A DNA stretch of 64,000 nucleotides from positions 62,001 through 126,000 of the forward strand of contig JRWQ01000007.1 of the NCBI GenBank assembly GCA_000775715.1, in the 5' to 3' direction. Shown here piece by piece: positions 31,901 to 39,049 of this stretch (position 1 is its first letter; each line of letters opens with the position of its first letter). The translations under genes were made by a program, and so were the position numbers. The notes beneath the pieces are model-generated. The model was not told where the DNA came from. It did not search any database and worked only from the letters and a program-made list of their open reading frames with translations. This DNA comes from Vibrio tubiashii (lineage in GTDB: Bacteria > Pseudomonadota > Gammaproteobacteria > Enterobacterales > Vibrionaceae).

Positions 31901-34052
31901 CGACAGTAAGGGCTTTGCTAACGACATCCATCTGCACAACGTGATTTCTGGTATGTTGGTGCAAACGCGGCCAGACATCAGTTCTGGTGACCGCGAGTAC
32001 ATTAGTGCCTTCACTGACTGGACACTAGACATCAGCAGCAGTGATCCACGCTCGAACATCAATGTCGGTACCTTGTCGGTTAATACGGATGTCAGTATCA
32101 CTGGCGATATCGCTCCGGGTGACAAAGTTGAGCTTGCCATTACGGGTACTACAGACCCTAGAGCCATGGGTGAGATAGTTAACATCTCGCAAATGATTCA
32201 GAACTCTCCCCCTCCAGAGAGCGGCGGATTGATGGCAAGTTATACCGCCTCGATGCAAACGGTGAATGCGATGATCACGCCTAAGGCGGTTGATCTGGTC
32301 GTCGATAAGACTACAACCAAAGGTGAGAACGTCGAGTACACCAATGACGATGATGAGCTGACGTATGTGCTGCGTGTGACTAACCAAGGTTCTGCCACCA
32401 TTCATGGTGCCGAGATGGTTGATGAAATATCCAAGCTTGTTGGAGCCAATGGCAATGCCCTATTTACTAGCTGGACTATGCAGATCAAAGAGTTGCCATC
32501 GGGGCAGATTAAAGCGGATATCACCGATAAAGACTTAAACCTACCTGGCGGTGGCGTATCGCTCGACCTACTAGCTTATATGGGCAACGGCTTTGAAATT
32601 ACCATTACTGGTCAACTCAATAAAGGCTTAGACGATGATATTACTAATACCTTTACGGTGACAGATCCAAACACAGGAATCAGTGCGTCAGATGATGTCA
32701 CGATTCACGTTAAGAAGTTCGCTGATAACGAAGGGGATTTGTTAGTTACTAAGGAAGCGCTTAAAGAGACTGCTCAAGTGGGTGATGTGGTTGAGTACGA
32801 AGTGACGGTCGTCAATAACAATCAGTCTGAGTTTAAAAACGTCAAACTGGTTGACAGATACCCTTCAGGCTTTGCTTATGTGCCGGGTTCTACTGAGCTA
32901 ACCAATAGCGGCCCAGACGGCGAATTTGACACCGGTGATGATGTTATTAGCACTGCCGATCCTGCGGTGACAAGTACGTTAACCTTTAATGTTGGAGACA
33001 TGCTTGCTTACGGAAGTAGCGACACCATCATCACTGAGAAAGTTCGTATCCGTTATCTATTACGAGTCACTGTTGGTGCCACCTTTGGTAAGTATGTTAA
33101 CTCAGCAGTGGCGATGACACCGCCAGAAGGACAAGAGTCGGGAGCCTTGGTTGAGAACTCAAATACCGCAACAGCCACCGTGGAAGTGGAGCCGGATAAG
33201 GTGTTCGATACGGCTTCGATCATCGGCAAGGTGTTTCAAGACCACAACCAAGATGGTTTCCAAGCCGATGCTACGGCCTTTGATGTCAGTCTAACTGCCA
33301 ATGTGGACCCTAGAGATTATATCGCCAACAGTACTGTGGTGATTGAAGATGGTCAGGAACAAAGCCTGAGTGATAGTGAGTATAAGAGTAAGCAAGGATC
33401 AGGTTATAGCTATGGCGTAACTTCAAACAAAGGCGAATACCATTACAACGCTATACAGGCAACACCTAAAGTGGCGGTGCCAGGCAACCTTGTTGAGTCC
33501 GCTCTAGTGCAGGGATATGAAATCGACAAGCTGTTTGGGATCTCGCAAAACCGAACTCTGCCGAAGAGCAACAAAGTCGTGTTCCAGCTGGCGACTAAAA
33601 GCGACAAGGGCTTTAGTTTCAGTGTAGTGACTCACTCGGGCACCCGATTTGCGTTCGATGCAGTGGGTCACATTCGCTCTCAATATGTGGGCGATAAGAA
33701 ACAGGGGCTTAGCGCCGAAAACCTCAACGTAACGCGCAACTTGTACAAAGATGGTGACCACTACTTGTGGGAAATTGTGATTGAGAACAAAGGCATCTAT
33801 GAAGATGGTATTCCTGGTGTGCGCCTAATCACCACTGAGGGGATTGTCATTGAAACGGATCAGTATGGTCGTTATCACATTCCGGATCAGTGGGTACTGG
33901 ATAAGAAAGGACAAAACTTCTTAGTTAAGTTAGATACCGATTCTTTACCAACGGGCATGAAAGTGGTGAGTGAAAACCCACGCGTACAGAGGATATCGCC
34001 GAATAAACTGACTAAGTTCAATTTCAGCGTTGCATTAAAGGAAGATAAGTAG
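22968..34052 (+). CDS. Giant secreted surface protein with about 22 DUF11-like repeats
   Basis: This protein of about 3,694 residues has a signal peptide ending at AHA-SEIEV (hydrophobic core LFICLFLSVLSIV). About 22 diverged beta-sandwich repeats of 137-165 residues follow. They begin near nt 23050, 23485, 23905, 24381, 24812, 25233, 25738, 26166, 26662, 27058, 27480, 27919, 28399, 28840, 29281, 29706, 30148, 30558, 30969, 31387, 31823 and 32292. Typical units carry VxK, YxPGxxVxYTI, VxNxGxGxAND, VxDxIS, AFxxW and a closing GxIxN. A canonical DUF11 domain starts near 32735. The last 280 residues hold a DHNQDG loop and a SdrD-B/carboxypeptidase-regulatory-like motif, ETDQYGRYHIPD. No RTX repeats or LPXTG are present. 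The ATG at 22968 abuts GAGGGG, and the TTG at 22977 has better spacing. Likely role: an adhesive or structural surface fibre (inference). Confidence 0.85.
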   Translation: MHPLLKFTTFTRSLFICLFLSVLSIVAHASEIEVTVTPLNATYENGKYVDYQINVKNTTAKRLHDVSVRDLIWDTTADSASGRVKAFTNLTITSSSNYGSNPGIYTASDTNLLALDAQLFPYGSIQYQIRAQVAEPIIGDIVLDSASVSVDIDNDGVAEIYTPSAPAVFKAVPYEYSLEVSVDKSEYVVGQALTYTLVVQNKGSYQVQGLNIEQPFQSLSVENSSGSSSSPFQHVAISGKKAGSDSDLGSFSPDGDLLVSAAKIAVGGKLTYTIVATVGDDVTGDIITSAIASTKDGDITSLELDTPPAKPLVTIEHSLDKTNPYLVSSTRTFSVKVENSGSGIAHNYHVKQNIADLVANLGLGNNLQSEHNNADVTGNLFSHWAIDVDDIGPNSKSKFKSLGSQADVEFDDSISLYPGETIHYTIKATLSPVAMGEIQGVSASVEDAENNLVQDAQITNVVKAERTLQVTDPEIKIVKSSNESEYTPGNQVRYDIEVSNSSSKYFANDLKVVDDLTCVQTDQAGGAGQGQAFKRWKLEPASAEDSKGTDPGTYNYGAWTTAPITVSPDIAPGQTVAYTLTAEVSDTSIGLIVDSDPACSDNVIEDGSGIQMPEDNLRASKDVDSRYYSSGDVLTYTIRVDNDGKGFADQVPVVDDLGAVQTTDISGKVIPAFESWTITAQAFHSDGTSATATDTGIKGTINSPDTLNVKATIEPGSYVIYTIAAKTNPLANGHIQNTVTVDNSVYADRGSDPRDFEIELNKTVKTDGDSGFHSDHTGYSKLDSEVTYQIHVKNAKGNGYATNVRVKDKISTITAGLLEPDSASKPVFSSWTISAEIISDDPLLNGNATYTDVGDFDDNKDLDLTAQIAPNVEVVYTIVAKIDRSVSSEIVYERFTNTAHIETRDSDAQTGATDSAVVYPKAPDVVVVKTTKENKFVPGQWVEFNVTVYNRGAGYANDVAVHDDIKGMNAFSKWTIEAKTDSNNTTYNTGSYADTKAHYPDNGNIDTKVDIDPKTSDGMGYVTYIIRGLVKNDYASTEISNTVQIHDPVNNLDQSATAEIGDSGDERLNVSILKTADRTRFVPGEDVTYFITLQNNSENTAESLKLVDPLTEIRSVLANKKDDHFANYEDQSPFEYWQFDYADGKGWQGQTTDDLIYPPGLDSSSFSLAAGETRTFKVKAHVKDNVVGSLNGGLLERKIANDAYVFQDYKKVTQTSHVSHHEMDRVDSGGWTDRTLLVNGKQSRFYAPGDTLTYKVKVASKNGYYNDHKVTEDIKGVQTQLLDGTTANPFKNEFTVKAETDNSNGGKGTTDGTQDGVVQDNENIDTVIDVAGGDYVLYTVEGVVRDDAVGNITIGDDTVEPYEYHLNFTKKVDQVNYQPGKDLTYHLTINNNGQGNAYNIPVEDQLSKIEVELLDGTKGQAFPNGWTIETNVLGGSPVAQPDLDKTIKDNADIVTHVSIPAGETIEYVVTAKVNTQATGSFVNVFKVDGDSVSAESKPDTEKYDFEKHLVASLDKDGTMPLTGGYTPGGYLVYEIILRNSNNVHLQDVTIVDDIRGISTDYYDGSVGQAFDSWTITTQVDSSGLSNAGSVKNNENIDTQFNLAGSAFASEGSFVKYTIKAKISEKAVGSIQNIAQVDGTHSLRSERMDMLAANLKKTHKAYTDTTLATQKTTYNFDPSLQGQNVVYHLRLVNTGKGTEYASSLKEMFSNIKNRLAQNAAGESNDQKESTYQPYGWSVTVTKSDELVTDIGGYTGGRNADIDIPTLSIAAGGWVDFIIESTIRDDTLGAVEAKPFYNGSVFQKSTIKPDAQNLEVTKQIVSVGGRAYSKGDTYKPGEEVVYHLNVSNQAKVWTDQTRIQDLISDITVEVLGGSTQQAFESHTITHDFDSGLNSAVDTYMPDYDASDDLDLLLDIGPAEAIEFTIKGTIRSDALGDIDANHATAGGVKVETPVIPPVAPNLGIEKLVINTTADGGSCTFPSNTGDGCEYNPGGQVSYTISVENTGEGIANDVEIIDKLNTILTSASTKAFSSISTTVVEQPSADRFSISGSYSGSKPLDAKFDLMPGDKVVFGVAGEVDSDVTGTITNIAKVDGVDTNDIVLGQGSAEIYASKSTDTPTYVPGGEVRYTMYIANTSDSNADVKVKDAISSFMVETADGSTQTALTSWTTTASFVGNATAEHNDASAIQTSGDIDAVVKLGAAGTEPTVLKIDVVGKVRDDAVGKFGNTLYVDTKQYDLKQHFIYPEPGSLAVSKTPSVSPALYAPGDSIGFDIVVENTGTGYLTNVNVKDLVADISANLVGDSVKGKAFDEWDVAKSSVKVIDSGASPSVITSESGFSGTDSFTGIYQLAPGSKIELHLQGTVNSDVVGPITNQVSVSADGVTDAIDEATYQPIDAEVLVTKSVDKPTYLAEDTLTYTVVLTNTQRVWATDVHVEDLIDRISSETIFGTTISAFDSDSIEITAVSDKGTTTLPVLSGKFIQDDVNIAPEDVVTITITGTLKPEIIGEVKNTVTVDYDGKNVQAEAVSEPIVPSIEVVKAPLNATYTPGTYNGFTITIRNKDAAFANDIAVKDAISTMMVKTIGTDEKPAFSRWHYSYKADDPMTTVGPDSSSWNKDIDHTVDLAPNDTIVFTIEGTVESTAIGQIDNKATVTFDGKDNEASAVIDPEPSNISVTKVADREFYQAGLPAQFTVTVTNDGAGFANDVVINDLMSDVQVTLVDGTTGPAFENWTVDTQLSDPRTVLNQTPSGVNPDIQTTADIAPNSQVTFVINGTVNHYATTDITNTVNVDLDGKPTLTAEATIKQRPISLKLEKFVGDTGTDTEMFYEPGEQATFRVILTNQNEAFAAGIKLKDLLDELEVDTVNGTREKALESWTIKVNKGNELTTVSPDPSGSNQNVDATVNLAPKDVLELVVTGKVNRYANGTIDNKAIADVSLGDSTRLIATASLKPEPDNVQISEVADNPIYVAGEKATFRVTLFNDSKGFANDIHLHNVISGMLVQTRPDISSGDREYISAFTDWTLDISSSDPRSNINVGTLSVNTDVSITGDIAPGDKVELAITGTTDPRAMGEIVNISQMIQNSPPPESGGLMASYTASMQTVNAMITPKAVDLVVDKTTTKGENVEYTNDDDELTYVLRVTNQGSATIHGAEMVDEISKLVGANGNALFTSWTMQIKELPSGQIKADITDKDLNLPGGGVSLDLLAYMGNGFEITITGQLNKGLDDDITNTFTVTDPNTGISASDDVTIHVKKFADNEGDLLVTKEALKETAQVGDVVEYEVTVVNNNQSEFKNVKLVDRYPSGFAYVPGSTELTNSGPDGEFDTGDDVISTADPAVTSTLTFNVGDMLAYGSSDTIITEKVRIRYLLRVTVGATFGKYVNSAVAMTPPEGQESGALVENSNTATATVEVEPDKVFDTASIIGKVFQDHNQDGFQADATAFDVSLTANVDPRDYIANSTVVIEDGQEQSLSDSEYKSKQGSGYSYGVTSNKGEYHYNAIQATPKVAVPGNLVESALVQGYEIDKLFGISQNRTLPKSNKVVFQLATKSDKGFSFSVVTHSGTRFAFDAVGHIRSQYVGDKKQGLSAENLNVTRNLYKDGDHYLWEIVIENKGIYEDGIPGVRLITTEGIVIETDQYGRYHIPDQWVLDKKGQNFLVKLDTDSLPTGMKVVSENPRVQRISPNKLTKFNFSVALKEDK

Positions 34053-34098
34053 CTGTGAATTACGATCGACTGAAGAATAAACGTTGGGTGGGCAAGCA

Positions 34099-37000
34099 AT
34101 GAAAAAATTCAAACTGACTCATTTGACAGTCTGTATTCTTGCGGCAATCCCTTTAGTTGCTGCCGCAAAGGATACCAGCCAATTACAAAAGCTGGATACA
34201 GATACGACCGGTATAGAGGTTGCTGTTCATGAACAGCAGGACAGCTCACGAATCTATCTTAAAGAGGGCGCGATTTGGGCCAGTCGAGATATTACTCGCT
34301 TCGACCCTGTCCTTGATGTGAGCATTGGCGATGAACTAGAAGTCGCAGATGGGAAGTTAACGGATTCGGTGAACTTTACCATTAGCTCAAACTACAGCTA
34401 TTACATGGCACGTTATCAAATTGAGGTCTATCGCGGTCAAGACCGCAGTTTATCGCAGCCATTAAAGGTCATTACCGGCACGGAAGTCGCCAACGATATT
34501 GATATTAGTTGGGATGGGTCAACAGACGTGGATTTTACCTTTGCGCCAGGCGAGCAGCTACAGTTCCGCTTTAAGGCTTGGGATAAAGAGGACAATATGG
34601 ATGTGACGACTATCGGCATCGCTGATTTAGTCAATCCAGATTCCGAAGTGGAGGTCGACCGTAATGATAGCGAAGACAAGCTATCGCGAAGCTACGGGCG
34701 CGCAAGTTTGATGCGTCACAATATCCCTACTAACGCAGGGTTAGCCAAGTTTATCGGTACGGGTTTGAAAGGCGTTGACAAGGTTGTCATCGGCGAAGAT
34801 GAGTTTGAAGTGGAAGAGGGCGAACTGTACGCCGAACAGTTTTTGCCAGCGGATGCATATGTGTTCCCTACTAAAGTCATCTTTGATAACGGTGACGAGC
34901 GTCTTTATCAGCTTTATGTACGTATTCCAGACACTTACTATTCTCAAGCGGGTCTTGCCGACATATATATTGGTAAGAACGAAGTTACGGGCTCAACCGG
35001 AGCGCTTGGGGTGAATGATCAGTATCAAGATGACATCTATAACCAAGGTCGAGTCGCCTATTTTAGCCAAGGTAAGTTTGGCGACAAGCTTAGAGTGACC
35101 ACTCATTTTGATAGTAAAAATGGCCGCATCAAAGACATTTTTAAGCACCCATTTGCCTCTGATAGTTCTAATGTCTTCGACATATTAGAAGACGACGATG
35201 AGCTCTACTATGGCGATTATGGTGACGGCGCTAATATCCACAAAGTGGTCAATACCAAGGGTAAGGTTTACTTGGATCTTGAGTACGATAAATCTCAAGC
35301 GCTGTGGGGGAACTACAATACAGGTCTGACTGGCACCGATAATAATGACTACAACCGAAGCTTATATGGTTTTAAAGGGGACTATCGAACTCGCTCAACG
35401 ACAAAGTTTGGTGAAGACCGCCTTAACGTAGTTGGTTTTGCGGCGTCGGCTGACTCTGCGTTCGCTCATGATGAGTTCTTAGGCACAGGTGGTTCGCTTT
35501 ACTTCTTGCGCCATGGCGAGGTGGTTCCGGGCAGTGACAAAGTGTTTGTTAAAGTGGTCAATAAAGACTCGGGGATCGCTGAGCGAGAGTTACCACTGCA
35601 ATCAGGACGAGACTACGACATTGACCCATACCAAGGGCGAATCATCCTTAAGCGCCCGTTAAGTAACATTATCTCTGAGAGCTTCGGCAGCGTTATTTCT
35701 GATACACCGACAGATGGCTATGAGAACTATCTAGCAGTGGATTACGAGTATGTGCCTAAGGGTTCAGATGTTAAAGACAGCGTGACTTACGGTGGTCGGG
35801 TGAAAGGTTGGGCCAACGATTATATCGGCATCGGCACCAACTATATGACCGAAGAACGTGATGGCCAAGACTATGAATCTTATGGCAGTGATCTTACTTT
35901 GCGTGCGACTGAAGGGACGTATTTGAAAGCGGAATGGGCGCACAGTAAAGGTCAGCAAGCAGATTCTAACTATGTCTCTTTTGATGGTGGCTTAACCTTC
36001 CGTGAAGTGGGTAACAGCGCTCAAGCACGTGAAGGTGACTCTTTCCAAGTCAAAGGTGTAGCGAATCTTTACGATATCGCGCCGGAGGTGTTTGGCGCAG
36101 TAGGTAACGACATTAAGGCTTGGTACAAGTCTAAAGATTCGGGCTACAGTCAAGCAAGTCAAAGTGATGATTTAGAACAGCTTTCATACGGTACAGAACT
36201 GCGTTTGCAAGCCACCGATGAGTTGAGTTTGGCCACCCGTTATACCTCTATCGAAGAGAAAAAGGTCGACGGCACATTAGAGACCGATAGCCAGCAAACC
36301 GAGTTAGAAGCTCAGTACAAAGTGACGGATCATATTAAGGTTTCTGCTGCGGGTAAGCAGGTCGGCGAGCTAAACCAAACCAATCAAAAAGGTTCAGGCA
36401 CTTTGGCGGGCCTACGCGCTGATTACATTTGGGACAGCGACAACAGTGTGTATGTGAAGGGTCAGTCAACGGTCGATAAGACCGAACAGTATGACGACAA
36501 TGACAGCGTCTCAGTTGGGGGTGAGTTCCGCGTATTTGATGATCTATCCCTCGGCGCGGAATACACCACGGGTGATCGAGGTGATGCAACCCAAGCTACG
36601 GCAAGCTACGACATTACCAGCGATTACACCACTTACGTCACCTATACAGATGATGATTACGAAGGTGACAATAACGTTATTATTGGTCAACGTGCTGATC
36701 TTACGTCTAATGTCGATTTCTACCAAGAGAACCAATTTGTTGATGAAAACAATGGTAAAGGCCGTATTGACTCATTTGGTTTTGGCTACGACATGACAGA
36801 TGATATTGAGTTTGGCATTGGTTACCAGCAGGGTGAGATTGAAAAGCAAAATGAGCAAGATCCGACTAAGCTCGAAGTCACTCATCGCCGAGCAACCACG
36901 TTTACCTCCTCGGTCGACATAGACAACGTCGCTTTATCGAACAAGATTGAGTTCCGTGTCGATGAAGGCAATGAGAACGTTGATCCAAGTCGTCGCCGTA

Positions 37001-37632
37001 TTGATCAGTTTGTTACCACCAACCGATACACTCACAACTTGACCGAAGAGTACACTCTGTTCGGTAAGTTCAACTACTCCAAATCAGTCAGTAAAGAGAC
37101 AGATGAAACATTGGAGCGCTTTGTTGAAGCGACAGGTGGCATCGCCTACCGCCCAATCTATAACGACCGCCTTAATGTCTTAAGCCGCTATACCTATATT
37201 GCCGACAAAGACAACCTTGATCGCGATGTTGATTACAGCAATGAAGAGTCCCACATTGTTGAGATTGAAGGGATTTACTCGCTTAATGCAAAAGTGGATG
37301 TCGGTGCTAAATATGCTCACAAAGATAAGAAAGAAGACTTTGAACGAGCGTCGGGCGCAGTGCAAACGGTTGAAAGTAATATTAACCTCTATGGCTTGAG
37401 TACCTCTTACCACGTTATTAAAGAGTGGGATATTACTGGTGAGTATCACTGGAAAACCGATACTCTTAATGACGAATTAGAGCATGGTGCACTGCTGTCA
37501 GTGAACAAACACCTTTCTGATAACTTTAAGATTGGTGTTGGTTACAACTTCTCCGGCTTTGATGGCAATCTAGTCAATGACGATGATTACGATGCGAAAG
37601 GTGTGTTTATCAACCTTATCGGTAAGATTTAA
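34099..37632 (+). CDS. Outer-membrane beta-barrel protein of the giant-protein operon
   Basis: This 1,177-residue protein has a signal peptide (MKKFKLTHLTVCILAAIPLV, cut near AAA-KDT). Residues 25-200 look like one or two beta-sandwich domains (IEVAVHEQQDSSRIYLKEG; YYMARYQIEVYRGQD). A central part (about 290-550) has AYFSQGKFGDKLRVTTHFDS, YGDYGDGANIHKVV near residue 370 and LWGNYNTGLTGTDNNDYNR near residue 402. From about 565 to the end, alternating amphipathic strands with acidic turns, closing with GVFINLIGKI, predict an outer-membrane barrel of some 20 strands. No TonB box or plug is seen. It starts 46 nt after the giant gene and ends 8 nt before the OmpA-like gene. I infer it exports or holds the giant protein at the outer membrane. 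The family is not one I can name. Confidence 0.8.
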   Translation: MKKFKLTHLTVCILAAIPLVAAAKDTSQLQKLDTDTTGIEVAVHEQQDSSRIYLKEGAIWASRDITRFDPVLDVSIGDELEVADGKLTDSVNFTISSNYSYYMARYQIEVYRGQDRSLSQPLKVITGTEVANDIDISWDGSTDVDFTFAPGEQLQFRFKAWDKEDNMDVTTIGIADLVNPDSEVEVDRNDSEDKLSRSYGRASLMRHNIPTNAGLAKFIGTGLKGVDKVVIGEDEFEVEEGELYAEQFLPADAYVFPTKVIFDNGDERLYQLYVRIPDTYYSQAGLADIYIGKNEVTGSTGALGVNDQYQDDIYNQGRVAYFSQGKFGDKLRVTTHFDSKNGRIKDIFKHPFASDSSNVFDILEDDDELYYGDYGDGANIHKVVNTKGKVYLDLEYDKSQALWGNYNTGLTGTDNNDYNRSLYGFKGDYRTRSTTKFGEDRLNVVGFAASADSAFAHDEFLGTGGSLYFLRHGEVVPGSDKVFVKVVNKDSGIAERELPLQSGRDYDIDPYQGRIILKRPLSNIISESFGSVISDTPTDGYENYLAVDYEYVPKGSDVKDSVTYGGRVKGWANDYIGIGTNYMTEERDGQDYESYGSDLTLRATEGTYLKAEWAHSKGQQADSNYVSFDGGLTFREVGNSAQAREGDSFQVKGVANLYDIAPEVFGAVGNDIKAWYKSKDSGYSQASQSDDLEQLSYGTELRLQATDELSLATRYTSIEEKKVDGTLETDSQQTELEAQYKVTDHIKVSAAGKQVGELNQTNQKGSGTLAGLRADYIWDSDNSVYVKGQSTVDKTEQYDDNDSVSVGGEFRVFDDLSLGAEYTTGDRGDATQATASYDITSDYTTYVTYTDDDYEGDNNVIIGQRADLTSNVDFYQENQFVDENNGKGRIDSFGFGYDMTDDIEFGIGYQQGEIEKQNEQDPTKLEVTHRRATTFTSSVDIDNVALSNKIEFRVDEGNENVDPSRRRIDQFVTTNRYTHNLTEEYTLFGKFNYSKSVSKETDETLERFVEATGGIAYRPIYNDRLNVLSRYTYIADKDNLDRDVDYSNEESHIVEIEGIYSLNAKVDVGAKYAHKDKKEDFERASGAVQTVESNINLYGLSTSYHVIKEWDITGEYHWKTDTLNDELEHGALLSVNKHLSDNFKIGVGYNFSGFDGNLVNDDDYDAKGVFINLIGKI

Positions 37633-37640
37633 GGAGCTTA

Positions 37641-38543
37641 ATGATGATAAAACGATTTTCTCTCTGCGCCATCGTGCTGCTACTTGGCTTGACAGCGTGT
37701 TCGACAGACACTTATGTGAGTCAAGAGAACATAGATAAGTTCGGCGATCCTAAGGTTGAAAAGTTCCTTATCCGCGAATGTTTGGTTCCTCAGCGGGCGA
37801 TTCACATCGCTATGGCTTCTCACTTTGAGTTTGATAAGTCAGATCTTAGCGACACCGACAAGACATCACTCGATAACCTGATCAACAGCATTCAAAAGTT
37901 GCACGGTCAAATAGCGATTGTTGGGCATACCGATTACCAAGGCTCTGATGACTACAACATGAGTTTGTCTCTGCGTCGAGCTGAAGCAGTAAAAGCGTAT
38001 ATGAGTAGCAAGCTTGATCCGTCACGCTATGACTGGGAAATCAAATATTACGGTGAGTCAAAGCCCCTTGTTGTTGGTGAGTCCAAACAAGCGAATGCAG
38101 AAAACCGCCGTGCGTATGTGGTGTTTGAGCAAGCACAGACGCAGCAAGAGAATGTCTACTGTCAGCCACCAGAGCCTAAACGCAAAGTGTTTGTTGCTAT
38201 GACGCCCCACTTTGATTTTGATAAGGCTGATCTCAAGCAACTGGAATTGTCTTCACTCGATGAGTTTGCTGACAACTTGAAAGGGTTAAATGGCCGTATT
38301 TTGATTGCAGGGCATACTGATTATCAGGGCTCTATTAGCTACAACGAAAAGCTCGCTAAACAACGCGCTCAGTATGTGATGGATTACCTGCAAAAGCGTG
38401 TAGACCCAAGCCAGTATGTTTGGGAGGTGAAGTCTTTTGGTGAGCTCGACCCTGTGACCCACGAGAAGAGCTTGGATGCCAATGCGCTTAACCGTCGCGC
38501 CATTGTGGTGTTTAAAGAGGGCGCGTTACCCGACGCCCTATAG
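37641..38543 (+). CDS. Lipoprotein with two tandem OmpA-like peptidoglycan-binding domains
   Basis: This 300-residue protein has a lipoprotein signal with lipobox LTAC (Cys about residue 20), so it should be acylated and outer-membrane anchored. Two OmpA-C-like domains follow, at about 50-165 and 190-295. Each has the start HFxFDKxDL, the loop GHTDYQGSxxYN with the diaminopimelate-binding aspartate, an arginine in LRRAEAV or KQRAQYV, and NRRAxVVF at the end. Binding residues are kept in both copies. AAGGAG at 37631-37636 fits ATG 37641 or the next ATG at 37644. It is the third gene of the giant-protein operon and probably ties the complex to the cell wall. Confidence 0.9.
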   Translation: MMIKRFSLCAIVLLLGLTACSTDTYVSQENIDKFGDPKVEKFLIRECLVPQRAIHIAMASHFEFDKSDLSDTDKTSLDNLINSIQKLHGQIAIVGHTDYQGSDDYNMSLSLRRAEAVKAYMSSKLDPSRYDWEIKYYGESKPLVVGESKQANAENRRAYVVFEQAQTQQENVYCQPPEPKRKVFVAMTPHFDFDKADLKQLELSSLDEFADNLKGLNGRILIAGHTDYQGSISYNEKLAKQRAQYVMDYLQKRVDPSQYVWEVKSFGELDPVTHEKSLDANALNRRAIVVFKEGALPDAL

Positions 38544-38561
38544 ACAGTATTACTTTTTCGA

Positions 38562-38801
38562 TCACTCGAACTCTTGACCATGGTTTTCAAGTTTCTTGGC
38601 ACCGCACTCATTACAAACCACATAGCGATCAATCAGCTCTAGTGAAGCTAGGGCTGGTCCGACGCTTGCACCTGCTAGAAAACCAGAGATAAACGCTTTG
38701 AACTGCTCTTTACGGCTCTTTCCATATGGGGAGGGTTTTTGTTTAATAAGCTCTTTGTGTTCGGTTGCTCTACCACATTCGTCACAGTATTGAATGGTCA
38801 T
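38562..38801 (-). CDS. Small zinc-ribbon protein with a central hydrophobic segment
   Basis: This 79-residue protein has two CxxC motifs, YCDECGR at residues 6-12 and VCNECGAKK near residue 63. They flank a lysine-rich linker and a hydrophobic glycine/alanine-rich stretch (FISGFLAGASVGPALASL). The cysteine pairs could form one zinc ribbon across the ends, with the middle dipping into or crossing the membrane. It is convergent with the OmpA-like gene, with 18 bp between them and no terminator seen. I recognise no named family and cannot give a function. Confidence 0.65.
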   Translation of the reverse strand: MTIQYCDECGRATEHKELIKQKPSPYGKSRKEQFKAFISGFLAGASVGPALASLELIDRYVVCNECGAKKLENHGQEFE

Positions 38802-39049
38802 TCCGGCACCTGTTTGTTAGCATTTTATAAATCAGAACATACCACAGCTAAATGTGTGCAAGTTCATATGCCTGTCACATTTTTCAGCCTGAGCTTATTC
38901 AAGCTATTGATGTGTAAGTATTTCAACAAGCTAAACGTTCTTTTCAGATCGAGCGATCAGCTTGTCAATTTAGGTGAGAACACTACTAATTTTTTAAACG
39001 ATAAATATTTGATATGCTAACGAAAATTTTATCTGACTGAATTAGTGTT

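Noticed and set aside
24255-33761. Many antisense and alternate-frame open frames inside the giant gene
   Set aside because: They are shadows of a long, compositionally even coding sequence, without ribosome sites or family features.
22968-34052. RTX or type I secreted adhesin (LapA-like) identity for the giant protein
   Set aside because: There are no glycine-rich calcium nonapeptides, no LapG-type cleavage motif and no adjacent secretion genes, and it has an N-terminal Sec signal instead.
22968-34052. DNA-level tandem repeat in the giant gene
   Set aside because: The protein repeats are clear but too diverged for nucleotide repeats; no near-identical units were seen.
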